This document shows, piece after piece, positions 36,569 through 44,970 of a stretch of 64,000 nucleotides of DNA. The notes under the pieces were generated by a model. The model was not told where the DNA came from and ran no database searches. It saw only the letters and a list, made by a program, of their open reading frames with translations. Position numbers and translations under genes: made by a program. Origin of the DNA: Streptomyces sp. NBC_01717 (lineage in GTDB: Bacteria > Actinomycetota > Actinomycetes > Streptomycetales > Streptomycetaceae); assembly GCF_036248255.1 (NCBI RefSeq), contig NZ_CP109178.1, positions 4,526,001 through 4,590,000 of the forward strand, in the 5' to 3' direction. Position 1 is the first letter of the stretch. The number at the start of each line of letters is the position of its first letter.

Positions 36569-38559
36569 GTGCGTCGGATGACCAGCACGGCCACGTCGTC
36601 GAGGTGGTCTACCGCGACCGCGGCGTCGAGGATGCGGTCGGCGGTCTCCTCGGCGCTCAGTCCGTCGTGGAGGGCCGCGCCGGCCAGTGTTCCGGCTCGC
36701 TCCAGTCCGGCTTCCAGTGTGAGGCCCGGTCCTTCGACCACGCCGTCGGTGACCATGACCAGCGCGCTGTCCTTGTCCAGGGTGAAGGTCTCCTCGCGGT
36801 ACTCGGTGTCGGGCACGACTCCCAGGACCGGCCCGCCCGGCAGCTCGCGGATGCTGTGGCTGCCGTCGTCGCGCGCGCACAGCAACGGCACATGGCCGGC
36901 GCTGGCGCCCGTGACCCGTCCGTCGTCTGGGTCGATATGCAGCATGGTGCAGCTGGAGAATCGTGCCGCGTCCATCGTGACGAGCAGTTCGTTGGTGCGC
37001 GTCAGCACGGTTGCCGGATCCGGTTCCTGGGCGGCGATCGCGCGCATGGAGGCGCGTACCTGTCCCATGGCTGCGGCGGCGTCCACGTCGTGCCCCTGGG
37101 CGTCGCCGATCTCCAGGGCGATCGTGCCGTCGGGCATCACGAAGGCGTCGTACCAGTCGCCGCCGATATCCAGCCCGTCGCGGCTCGGTCGGTAGCGGGC
37201 GGCGACCTCCAGGCCCGCGAGGTGCTCGGGCAACGTGGGGAGCATGGTCTTCTGCAGCGCCGCGGCCAGCTCCACTCGCGCCTGTTGCAACCTGATGCGC
37301 CTCAGTGCCTGGCCTGCCAGGTCGGCCAGCGTACCCATGAGGGTCATCTCGTCCAAGGATGGCCGGTATCCGCTGCCGTGGGTCACCAGCCACGCCCCGA
37401 GTGGCTGATTGCCGGTCTCGCTGAGGGGGGTCATGGAGACGGCGTAGTCGGAGCCGAGTCGGCCGAGCCGCGGAAATTCGGCCCCGTTTGGCCAGCGATG
37501 GATGTAATCCGTTCGGTCGGGGATGAACTGCGGCTTGCCGGTGCGGATCGCCTCGGGCAGCGGGCTCGGATGGTCCAGCGACATGCCGTGCATGGGGCTG
37601 GCCTCCCGCATGGCTATCCCGGCATCGGTGGAGACGCGCAGGCGGCCTTCGTCGACGAGCGCGAGCAGGGCGCCGCTGGCGCCGAAGGTGGCGGCGAGCC
37701 GGGTCAGGACGACCTGCTGCAGCTCCTGCTCCGTGGCTGCAGTGATCAAGGCGGAGGAGAACTCGGCGATGTCTTTGGCGCGCTGTCGCTCGGCAGCCAG
37801 CGCGGCCTGCGCCTTCTCTTTGCGCCTCTCCTGCTTGGTGTCGTCGCGGATCACCCCGAAGATCCGCTCGGGGCCGCCATATCCCAACTGGATCCGACGG
37901 GTCTGAGCGGCCAGTTGGTGCCAGCCGCCGTGCTGGGGGAGGTACCGCAACATCAACCAGGGGGATTGGGCGGAGGTCGAGCGCAGGAGCCGCCGCAAGG
38001 TTTCCCGGTCGTCAGAGTGCACTGCCGAGATCACTCTGGAAAGCGACGCAGTGGGACCCGGGAAGAGCGCGGCCAGGGCGGGTGCGCCACCGAGCCACTC
38101 CAGCTGGTGCTCATGGGGTGAATACATCCACAGGCCGAGGTGGGCGGCCGTGGTGGCCATCCGGAACGGGATCAGCAGGCTCGCCAGGTCGTTTCGCGCA
38201 TCCAGGGCATGCACCCAGACCAGCTGCTCGTCACCAGTGGGATCCTCGACCGTCCGTGCCTCGACCAAGCAGGCGACGGGTGCTCCGCCTCGTCCGGGGA
38301 AGTCCAGCACCCGCATCGCGACCGTCTTCGTCCTGGCGGCGGCCACCACGAGACTCTCGGCCGACATCCGCTGGCTTGCGGGCCACAGATCACCGAAGTC
38401 ACGTCCCAGCAACTGCTCAGCGAAGTCACGTCCCAGGCACTGCTCCGCCGGCTGGCCCAGCGCTGTGGCCATCGCAGCGTTGAGGCTGCGGATGGCACCG
38501 TCCAGCGCCAAAAGAGCTGCCGGGTCATCCCCTCGAAGGAGTTCGTCCGAGGCATCCAT
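36565..38559 (-). CDS. PAS/GAF-linked SpoIIE-type PP2C phosphatase
   Basis: Sensor phosphatase of 664 residues of the kind that dephosphorylates anti-sigma-factor antagonists. Domains in order: two PAS-like regions (about 1-250, for example IFGVIRDDTKQERR), a short coiled-coil, a GAF domain (AEFSSALITAATEQELQQVV, ending ALRRIRL) and a C-terminal SpoIIE/PP2C domain from LQKTMLPTLPEHL through GGDWYDAFVM and GDAQGHDVDAAAAMG to DDVAVLVIRR. ATG 38559 is preferred for its GGGAG; another ATG lies 18 bases upstream. Translation is coupled to the broken phosphatase downstream. Confidence 0.88.
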   Translation of the reverse strand: MDASDELLRGDDPAALLALDGAIRSLNAAMATALGQPAEQCLGRDFAEQLLGRDFGDLWPASQRMSAESLVVAAARTKTVAMRVLDFPGRGGAPVACLVEARTVEDPTGDEQLVWVHALDARNDLASLLIPFRMATTAAHLGLWMYSPHEHQLEWLGGAPALAALFPGPTASLSRVISAVHSDDRETLRRLLRSTSAQSPWLMLRYLPQHGGWHQLAAQTRRIQLGYGGPERIFGVIRDDTKQERRKEKAQAALAAERQRAKDIAEFSSALITAATEQELQQVVLTRLAATFGASGALLALVDEGRLRVSTDAGIAMREASPMHGMSLDHPSPLPEAIRTGKPQFIPDRTDYIHRWPNGAEFPRLGRLGSDYAVSMTPLSETGNQPLGAWLVTHGSGYRPSLDEMTLMGTLADLAGQALRRIRLQQARVELAAALQKTMLPTLPEHLAGLEVAARYRPSRDGLDIGGDWYDAFVMPDGTIALEIGDAQGHDVDAAAAMGQVRASMRAIAAQEPDPATVLTRTNELLVTMDAARFSSCTMLHIDPDDGRVTGASAGHVPLLCARDDGSHSIRELPGGPVLGVVPDTEYREETFTLDKDSALVMVTDGVVEGPGLTLEAGLERAGTLAGAALHDGLSAEETADRILDAAVAVDHLDDVAVLVIRRT

Positions 38560-38817
38560 TGCGGCTCCCTGGAACATACCAAAACAGCCTCTTCAGCCAT
38601 TTTCGCGCATTTTGCCGCGATATGTCGGTAAAGGCTGCGTCTGACCGCCTGCGTCGAGTGACGACGGCAGGGAACCCGCTGGAAACGGCAGACGGCCGCC
38701 CGTGAAGAGGGGGCGACGGAGCTCGGTTGCGGTACAGCAGCGGAGTACAGCAACCCCAGCAATGGCCCATGGCCTGTAGCGTCCCTTGGAGACTTCGACG
38801 CGACCGCTAAGGCCGCC

Positions 38818-38956
38818 GTTGACCGATCCACATCCAGCTACGAATCAGAAGTTTCCCGTGCCACAACCGCGCCAGATCGGGCGGGGACTCACGGGAAACT
38901 GCGGCTACTGGCGGAGACCACAGCCAGCAGCCGCCGAAGTCGCATCTCGCAGGTCA
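38818..38956 (+). repeat. att-proximal repeat, copy A (pairs with 63446-63584)
   Basis: About 135 bases match 63446-63584 at roughly 85 percent by eye, with long identical runs such as GATCGGGCGGGGACTCACGG. Both copies lie shortly before a tRNA-3'-end-like repeat, so they look like the right end of related integrative elements. The rest of 38560-39152 has no supported gene. Confidence 0.65.
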
Positions 38957-39152
38957 GCGATCCAGGGCGGCTTCGCCGCCCGCCGTGGGGCAGGTAAATG
39001 GGCGCGCCGAGCACCCCGTGACCCTTGATCAACACTGCATCGCGGGGCGGCAACGCAGGAGGCGGAGGTCAGCTGGTCAACTACCTGCGGTTTTGCCCAC
39101 CCCGGTTGGTATTTACGCGTCAGAGGTGCTACATCCCGCAAGCGATCAGTGA

Positions 39153-39196
39153 TTCCCAAGCTCAGGGCGCGAGTTCGATTCTCGTCACCCGCTCCA
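39153..39196 (+). repeat. att copy 2 (tRNA-Gly 3' end)
   Basis: The 44-base tRNA-Gly 3' end with one change (AGGGCG for AGAGCG), followed by a terminator-like hairpin at 39204-39228 that parallels the one after the tRNA. It is the nearest candidate attR for the element starting at the tRNA, giving about 25.7 kb. Confidence 0.88.
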
Positions 39197-39418
39197 TCGA
39201 AAGAGCCCCAGGCCAACGGCCGGGGGCTTCTTTGTTGCCTGGGCTTGGTGCGCATCGGGCGACACGCCTGCACCACACTCTCTGTACAGGCCTGCACCGC
39301 ACTCTCTGTATCGGGGTCGCCGGAAAGCCGGCCGGACCGCTCGAAACCGCCCGGCCTCGGCGACAGCCGGGGACAGTAATCGCGAGCCGCTTCGCGCATA
39401 CTCCAGTATGCTTGCCGC

Positions 39419-39667
39419 ATGTCCTCAACGACTCGCATCACCGTCACCCTGCCCAGCGACCAGGTGGCGGAGCTCCGCAAACTCACGGACAACGTTTCCG
39501 GCTACGTGGCTGAAGCGGTCGCCCGCCAAATTCGGCACCAGCTGCTGGGCGACGACCTACGACGCCATGAAGAAGAGCACGGAAGCTTCAGCGACGAGGA
39601 ACTGGCGGAGGCCCGGTCGAAGATCTTCGGTGCCGCCGGCACCTCCAAGGACGCGGACGCCGCATGA
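39419..39667 (+). CDS. Antitoxin of a type II toxin-antitoxin pair
   Basis: An 82-residue protein with a ribbon-helix-helix-like N-terminus (TRITVTLPSDQVAELRKL, VSGYVAEAVARQIRHQLL) and an acidic C-terminal tail (HEEEHGSFSDEELAEARSKI) suited to wrapping a toxin. Its stop codon overlaps the toxin start (ATGA), the classic order. It should neutralise the PIN toxin and repress the operon. Confidence 0.8.
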   Translation: MSSTTRITVTLPSDQVAELRKLTDNVSGYVAEAVARQIRHQLLGDDLRRHEEEHGSFSDEELAEARSKIFGAAGTSKDADAA

Positions 39668-40065
39668 GTGAGCGCATCGAAACCGTTGTCCTGGACTCGG
39701 AAGGGCTTTCGGCCTGGATCACACAGGACCGCAAGTTCCTCGCGATGCTGCAGGTGTTCCACGAGATGGGTGCCGACCTTGTCATCGGGGCGAACACCAT
39801 CGTGGAGGTCAGCCACTCTCGCACCAACATTCCGCGCCTCAACTGGACGCTGTCGCGGATCAAGGTGGACCCGGTCACGGAGCAAGCGGCAAGGGCCGCT
39901 GCAGAACTCCTCAAGGGAGCCGGACTGCACGGCCACAAGTACGCCATCGACGCCACCGTGGCCGAAGTGGCCCTTCGCCAGCTAAAGCCGGTCGCGCTGC
40001 TGACGTCCGACAGCGACGACATGACAAGGCTCTGCGGTGGCCACGTCCGGATCATCCCCCTCTGA
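39664..40065 (+). CDS. PIN-domain toxin (VapC-like)
   Basis: A 133-residue PIN-fold protein, probably a ribonuclease. Acidic active-site candidates are Asp in VVLDSEGLSAWI, Glu in NTIVEVSHSR, Asp in YAIDATVAEVAL and Asp in LLTSDSDDMTRL, the normal PIN pattern. It overlaps the antitoxin gene by four bases. The pair lies alone between two att copies, which would stabilise the inserted DNA. Confidence 0.85.
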   Translation: MSERIETVVLDSEGLSAWITQDRKFLAMLQVFHEMGADLVIGANTIVEVSHSRTNIPRLNWTLSRIKVDPVTEQAARAAAELLKGAGLHGHKYAIDATVAEVALRQLKPVALLTSDSDDMTRLCGGHVRIIPL

Positions 40066-40291
40066 CTCAGCCCTCTTCGAGAAGATGCGCCTCGACGCTT
40101 CCTCATCGGGATGTCCCATGGCATGCAACCTCGGTGGACGTCCACAGCGCCCTTGCCGCTCGTGCCCCATCCGTGCCCAGCCGAACGGTCAACAGCAGTG
40201 AACAAGGGCTCCGAGGGTGCCGTGCCAGGAGCGTCTCCAGAGCGGCGTATCAGCAGGTCAGGGCGCATTCGGTCACCGCAAGAACCGTTGA

Positions 40292-40335
40292 TTCCCAAGC
40301 TCAGAGCGCGAGTTCGATTCTCGTCACCCGCTCCA
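40292..40335 (+). repeat. att copy 3 (tRNA-Gly 3' end, exact)
   Basis: Identical over 44 bases to the tRNA 3' end, followed by a terminator-like hairpin. A broken integrase gene begins 51 bases to its right in the same orientation as the intact integrase beside the tRNA, so this copy is the left att site of a second, decayed element. Confidence 0.92.
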
Positions 40336-40386
40336 TACAAAAGCCCCAGGCCAGTAGCCCGGGGCTTCTTTGTTGTCCGGACCAGT

Positions 40387-41062
40387 TCAAGCGTCCCGTG
40401 CCATATCCGTGCCAGATGCCTGGTCATCCACTGCTTCGCGCCGAGCCCGTACGAGCTGGTCGAGGCCGGCCGCCACCTCGCGCTGCCGCTCCAGGTCCGA
40501 GTGCTGATAGATGAGCGCGGCGCGTTCGGTCGACTGCCCCGCGCGCACCATCGTGTCCTTCAGCGTCGCCCCGGAACGGGTCGTGAGCGTGTGCCCGGTG
40601 TGACGAAGGTCGTAGAAACGGAAGCCGTCAGGAAGACCGACCTTCGTACGCGCAGCACGCCACTTCCGCCCGAAGATGGACCGGCGAAACGGCTTACCCT
40701 TCTCCCCCACGAACAGCAGTCCGTCCGGACCATTCTCGGCGTACCAGTCGAGATGCCGACGGAGGTCGGCCCGCAGAAAGGCCGGCAGAACCACGAGCCG
40801 CTTGCCCGCCTCGGGACTTGGTCGGCCCCTCTGCCCGATTGCCGGTGGTCAGCTCCGGAGCAGCCCGCCGTACCCGGACGGCCAGGTTGTCGAGATCGAC
40901 GTCCTTCCGACGCAGCTCGGCTTGTTCCTCCGGCCGGAGCGGTCCGTAGGCACCGAGGAAGACCATCAGCCGCCAGCGAGGCCCGAGGGCATCGGCGAGC
41001 GCGTCGACCTGGTCGACGGTGGCGACAGGCCGTTCGGCCGCCGGTGGCCATGAGTCGATCAC
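40387..41062 (-). pseudogene. int: Second tyrosine integrase, truncated and frameshifted
   Basis: Close homologue of the intact integrase. The surviving part covers VDQVDALADALGPRWRLMV to the catalytic C-terminus (FRFYDLRHTGHTLTTRSGAT, ALIYQHSDLERQREV). An extra base in the GGG run at 40813-40815 shifts the frame between GNRAEGPTKS and the expected EAGKRLVVLPAFL. The N-terminal arm-binding and core-binding domains are missing beyond 41062. Catalytic residues in the fragment remain, but the gene is dead. Confidence 0.9.
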
Positions 41063-41120
41063 CGCATAGAGCGGCCCACGGCCAAGACGATGGTTGCGGA
41101 CGCTACCCCCTCCGGAACAA

Positions 41121-41157
41121 CGAAGAGACCACCCATCCGGCCGGGGTGGTCTCTTCG
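41121..41157. terminator. Strong hairpin at the integrase-relic boundary
   Basis: A 14-bp perfect stem CGAAGAGACCACCC with its complement and a 9-base loop, followed by TTC. It lies just past the truncated integrase and presumably ended a gene that has been deleted. Confidence 0.75.
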
Positions 41158-41303
41158 TTCTAGGGCCTGTCCGAAGGGTCGCGTCACCGACCCCGCACCG
41201 ACAGCACTGTCACACGAATGGCCCAACATGACGTGCCACCCACATGGGCGAAGATCAAGCTGATTAGTGCCCCAACCGAGGCAATCCGTGAAAGGCGAAC
41301 CAA

Positions 41304-41525
41304 ATGCGCATTCGACGAATCCTCGCCGCCGTCATCGCCACGGCTGCCCTCACCGGACTCGGCCTCACAGGCGCCGCCACCGCCACCGCCGCCACCGCCA
41401 CCGCCACCGCGCAGGGTGCCCCATCCGTCGTCACCCCTTCTGAGTGCAGGCAGGGCGGCGGAATGCCCGATCTGGCGGACAACCTCTGCAAGGGCGGTAC
41501 GCACGAAGGGGAGCAGGTCGACTGA
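41304..41525 (+). CDS. Small secreted two-cysteine peptide
   Basis: A 73-residue preprotein. A signal peptide (MRIRRILAAVIATAALTGLG, then an Ala/Thr-rich stretch made by ACC-GCC repeats) precedes a short mature region with two cysteines (SECRQGGGMPDLADNLCKGG) that could form one disulfide. GAAAGG lies before the ATG, and a terminator follows. Similar small exported peptides are common in Streptomyces; function unknown. Confidence 0.65.
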   Translation: MRIRRILAAVIATAALTGLGLTGAATATAATATATAQGAPSVVTPSECRQGGGMPDLADNLCKGGTHEGEQVD

Positions 41526-41535
41526 ACCCCACAAG

Positions 41536-41564
41536 GCGCCCCGCAGCCACGCGCCGCGGGGCGC
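41536..41564 (+). terminator. Terminator after the small secreted peptide gene
   Basis: A 9-bp perfect stem GCGCCCCGC with its complement and an 11-base loop, beginning 11 bases after the stop codon. Confidence 0.65.
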
Positions 41565-41979
41565 TCCCGCGCGAGCGTAGCCGGGAGAGTCGCAGGGACT
41601 GTGCGGACCCGTCGGGCACGCTAAGTCCGAGTCGGCCCAGAAGCACGCGGCGGGCGGGAGCTCCCGAACGCCGTCGCGCGCGGGCGCAGCGAGCTGCCAA
41701 GGTTTGCGCGGCCGTAGGCCGACGATGTGGACTTCTTGGTGGTTCTAGCCAGTTCGACCGACTACCGCGAGTGTGGTGTCGGGCGGGACGAAGGAGTCGC
41801 TGACGGGAGCGGTCGGCCAATCTGCGGCCAGGCAGTGCGCATGCGGATCTTGCTGGACTTGTATGCCCAGGTCAAAGGCTCGTAGTGGCGATAAGCGGAC
41901 CGGTCTTGAAGACCGTGGCTGCGCGAGCGCGGTAGAACAGCCCGGCCTCCTGTGGGGCACGTCCCGTGCCCCACCGCTC
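41565..41979. other. Intergenic region, possible gene remnant on the minus strand
   Basis: No complete gene. A leftward reading includes YRHYEPLTWAYKSSKIRM near 41830-41890, which is protein-like but unassigned. A palindromic hairpin CGGTCTTGAAGACCG lies at 41901-41915. Confidence 0.35.
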
Positions 41980-42753
41980 TCAGGCACTGCCGCCCGGTGG
42001 GGCGGCCCCGGCGACCTTCGACGCGCCCCGGCGCACTGGCCACCAGCTGTACAGGACGGACAACAGCAGGATCGGGGCGGTGGCCCAGGCCATCAGCTTG
42101 AGGCTCGTCCCCCCGTCCCCGTCGTCGGAACCCATCAGCACAATCGGGAAGCCGCCGAGCGCGAGGGCCAAGCCCGCCACGAGCCCGGCGATGGGCTCCC
42201 AGGGCGGGTTGGCCCCCTCGGGCGTGGGTCGATGCCGCAGCCACCACCAGTACGACAGGAGTCCTAGCCCGGAGGCCAGCGCCGCCACGGCGAAGGCCCC
42301 GGGCAGCCGCCCGTCGTGGACGGGGGACCGATAGGTCTCCTGCGTAAGGGAACCGAACCGGATCGCACGGAGTTCGTCGTTCCAGTAGATGCCGGTCACA
42401 CGGTCGCCGCGGCGCACGGAGTCGTATACCTGCAGTGAGCCGTCCATGCGCACCCGGTGCTCGGCCCCTTCGGGACGGTCCGCGTAACGCAGGGTGAGGA
42501 AGTATTTGTGGGTCTTCCCGCTGAAATCGGTCTTCTTGTCCGTGACGGTCGCCACGACGGCCGCCCGGCATGTGTCGGACCGGGTGCCGACCGGGCAGTC
42601 CGGCGCCGCGGCGTACGCCCGGTTGTCCCTCTCGGCGAGCGGCACGAGGGCGAACAGCACTCCCGACACCAGAACGAGCAACAGGCCGACCGCGCGAACA
42701 CGCCGCGCCCCTCCTGCGGATTGCCGGATACCTTCTCTTGCCCCGCCCACCAC
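41980..42753 (-). CDS. Hypothetical membrane protein
   Basis: About 257 residues. One hydrophobic helix near the N-terminus (AVGLLLVLVSGVLFALV) precedes an extracytoplasmic segment of about 120 residues with two cysteines (APDCPVGTRSDTCRAAV). Three further helices follow (for example FAVAALASGLGLLSYWWWL and APILLLSVLYSWW). The GTG at 42753 with GGGGGAG six bases upstream is the preferred start; the frame is open to an ATG at 42834. Family not recognised. Confidence 0.7.
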   Translation of the reverse strand: MVGGAREGIRQSAGGARRVRAVGLLLVLVSGVLFALVPLAERDNRAYAAAPDCPVGTRSDTCRAAVVATVTDKKTDFSGKTHKYFLTLRYADRPEGAEHRVRMDGSLQVYDSVRRGDRVTGIYWNDELRAIRFGSLTQETYRSPVHDGRLPGAFAVAALASGLGLLSYWWWLRHRPTPEGANPPWEPIAGLVAGLALALGGFPIVLMGSDDGDGGTSLKLMAWATAPILLLSVLYSWWPVRRGASKVAGAAPPGGSA

Positions 42754-42999
42754 GTCCGTCTCCCCCACCGTTTCGTCCCCCTGGCATACTCCGCTCCCAC
42801 AGCATCGTTCACCAGGCGGTGCACCCGGCATCAAGATGCCCTACAGATTGCCGGACACCGACCTGGACAGCCGCCCTGCACTCCTGGAGCCGATGCCGGA
42901 CGGAATTGAGCACTGTGCCTCATGAAGTTGCGGGTCACGGGGCTGGTGTGCGCGGGGCTCGGGATGCTCGTGCAGGTCGTGGGCGGGTGACTTCAGTTC

Positions 43000-43420
43000 A
43001 GATCATCGGCCACCGGGAGACTTCTCGGTTCGTCAGAACCAGCAGGGCTCTCTGACCAGGGCGGTCGCCCACTTCGGGTCGGTGCGAACCTTGCCGAGGA
43101 CCCGCCAGTTCTTCAGGTGGGCGAAGCCGTGATCCACCGGTGCCCGGACTGCGGCAAGAGCTCGGTTGGCCAGTTTCTGACTGTAAGTCAGACGTCGGTT
43201 TCGGGCGGCCTTGTAGCCGGTGATCACTGCCTGGTCGGCGCCAGAACCGGTGTCGTCGAGCCCGACGAACCCCAGGTCGGCGATCGCGCCGAGCCCGGCA
43301 GCCCGCCCGCTCGGCCTGGACCTCTTGCAGCTGCTCGACCAACTCCTCGGCGAGTGGGTCCATTTCACCCGGACGAGCCGTGATCCGCTCCAGCTCCCGC
43401 ACGCCCACGCCCTCCCGACG
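43000..43420 (-). mobile_element. DDE transposase fragment (IS5-like), frameshifted
   Basis: A leftward relic spread over two frames: LAEELVEQLQEVQAE in one, then LGFVGLDDTGSG, ITGYKAARNRRLTYSQKLAN and HGFAHLKNWRVLGKVRTDP in the other, ending RALLVLTNREVSR. This matches the C-terminal part of IS5-like endonuclease-type transposases. The 5' part and terminal repeats are missing. Confidence 0.7.
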
Positions 43421-43708
43421 TACCGGCCCGGTGACGGATCGTGAGAGCGGCAGCACGGTCACCGCAGCCGAACCCGACAACGCCCCCGGCCGGCATGTCA
43501 GACGATCTTCACCGTGGACACCGGCCGACGATCAGCGCGAGTATCCCGCCCGCACCTCACACCAGTCCCGCGACCTGCAAACTTCACAATGCACAGGTCT
43601 CAGTCTCCCGCTACTGCGCATCCGTCAGTTCGCGTCGCCGCGCCATACGACCCACATGCTCAGCGCCGACCCTGATCCAACCACCCAGCAAGAGCCATCA
43701 GAAACGAC

Positions 43709-44893
43709 CTAACAGGCTGAGTCGGGAGTGCGCTGCGGAGCAGCCAGGACCCAGGCGGCGAAGGCTTCGACGCCGTCCACGACTGCCTCGAAGCGCGGGG
43801 AGTGGAACAGGTCGAAAGCGTGCTGTCCGCCGGGCAGTTCGGCGTAGACCACGGTGCTCTCCGAGACGCGGCGCAGTTGGGCGACGAAGTTCCGGGCGGC
43901 CTCGACGGTCGCCAGCGCGTCCCCGGTGCCGTGGGCGATGAGGAATGGTGGCGCACCGGGGTTGAGGTACGCATACGGTTGGTACGGGGACGGCGTTTCA
44001 TCGGGCTCCTCGCCGAAGAAGTGGCCGTAGTAGCCGTAGAGGCAGATCGCAGCGGTGACCGAGGTGTCGGCCGACTCGAATCCGGGCTGGAACACCGGGT
44101 CGTTCGGAGTGAGCGCGCACAGGGACGCCAGGTTGGATCCGGCGGAGCTGCCCGCCACGAACAGCCTCGACGGATCGGCGCCGTACTCGGGGGCGTGCTC
44201 GCGGACCCAGGCAATGACCTTCTTGGCGTCGATCTGGTGGCCGGGGAAAGTGGTCTGGGGCCGCAGCCGGTAGTTGGCGCTGATGCACACCCACCCCTGG
44301 CTGGCGAGCCGGTACAGCAGGGGCCGTGCTTCGCGGTTCTTCGCTCCGCTGGTGTAGTGGCCGCCGTGGAAATAGATCAGGACCGGCGCGTTCTGCGGCG
44401 CGTCGCGGCGGCGGTAGATGTCGAGGAGATTCCGGCGCCCGGCGTCCCCGTAGCTGATGTTGGGGATCCGCTGCACGTCACGCCGCCGCATCAGGCCCGG
44501 CAGCAGCAGGATGCGGGCCCAGGGCCGGTGGCGGCGCAGCGGTACGTGCACACGATCCCGCCAGCCGGCCCCGAGGCCCCGCTCAAGAGCCCGTCCGACC
44601 GCCTGATCCGTGCGCAGGCCCCGCCAGGCGGAGACAGCAAGGCCGACGGTGGCGACGGCGGCCACCGCGGCCGTCACCTTGGCGCCCGGTGACTCCAGAT
44701 CGCCCTGGGCGGCGGCCAGTGCCGTGGAGGCCACCAGGACATAGATGCCCACGAACGGCACCTCGTTGAGGCCCAGGCCGAACCAGAAGCTCATGGTCGC
44801 CAGTGGCCGGGGCCGGCGTGGCGCGACAACGGCGAAGAAGGTGCACCAGGCGAAGAGCGCGGTCGTCGCCACATATCCCATCGGCATGTCCAT
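43709..44893 (-). CDS. Membrane-anchored alpha/beta hydrolase (HSL family)
   Basis: Esterase/lipase-like protein of 394 residues. The first 85 residues hold about three hydrophobic helices (VATTALFAWCTFFAVV, FVGIYVLVASTALAAA, VTAAVAAVATVGLAV). The hydrolase domain has the oxyanion motif VLIYFHGGHYTSG, the nucleophile elbow FVAGSSAGSNLA, and candidate Asp in HGTGDALATVEA and His in GGQHAFDLF. It is the hormone-sensitive-lipase type. The membrane anchor suggests action on lipid-like substrates at the membrane. Confidence 0.88.
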   Translation of the reverse strand: MDMPMGYVATTALFAWCTFFAVVAPRRPRPLATMSFWFGLGLNEVPFVGIYVLVASTALAAAQGDLESPGAKVTAAVAAVATVGLAVSAWRGLRTDQAVGRALERGLGAGWRDRVHVPLRRHRPWARILLLPGLMRRRDVQRIPNISYGDAGRRNLLDIYRRRDAPQNAPVLIYFHGGHYTSGAKNREARPLLYRLASQGWVCISANYRLRPQTTFPGHQIDAKKVIAWVREHAPEYGADPSRLFVAGSSAGSNLASLCALTPNDPVFQPGFESADTSVTAAICLYGYYGHFFGEEPDETPSPYQPYAYLNPGAPPFLIAHGTGDALATVEAARNFVAQLRRVSESTVVYAELPGGQHAFDLFHSPRFEAVVDGVEAFAAWVLAAPQRTPDSAC

Positions 44894-44970
44894 GAACGTA
44901 GCACCGTCAACTTCGGGAAATTTCCTGTGACTTCAGTCAGGCCGACGTCGTCGAGCAGGCCCGGCAGATG

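Noticed and set aside
13422-40335. Prophage
   Set aside because: Integrase, Xis and an XRE repressor fit a prophage, but there are no capsid, tail, terminase or lysis genes, while MobC and a relaxase are present.
41901-41915. Possible selenocysteine tRNA on the minus strand (GGTCTTCAAGACC hairpin)
   Set aside because: The loop shows TCA, but no T-arm, long variable arm or acceptor stem can be built around it; it is a simple palindrome.
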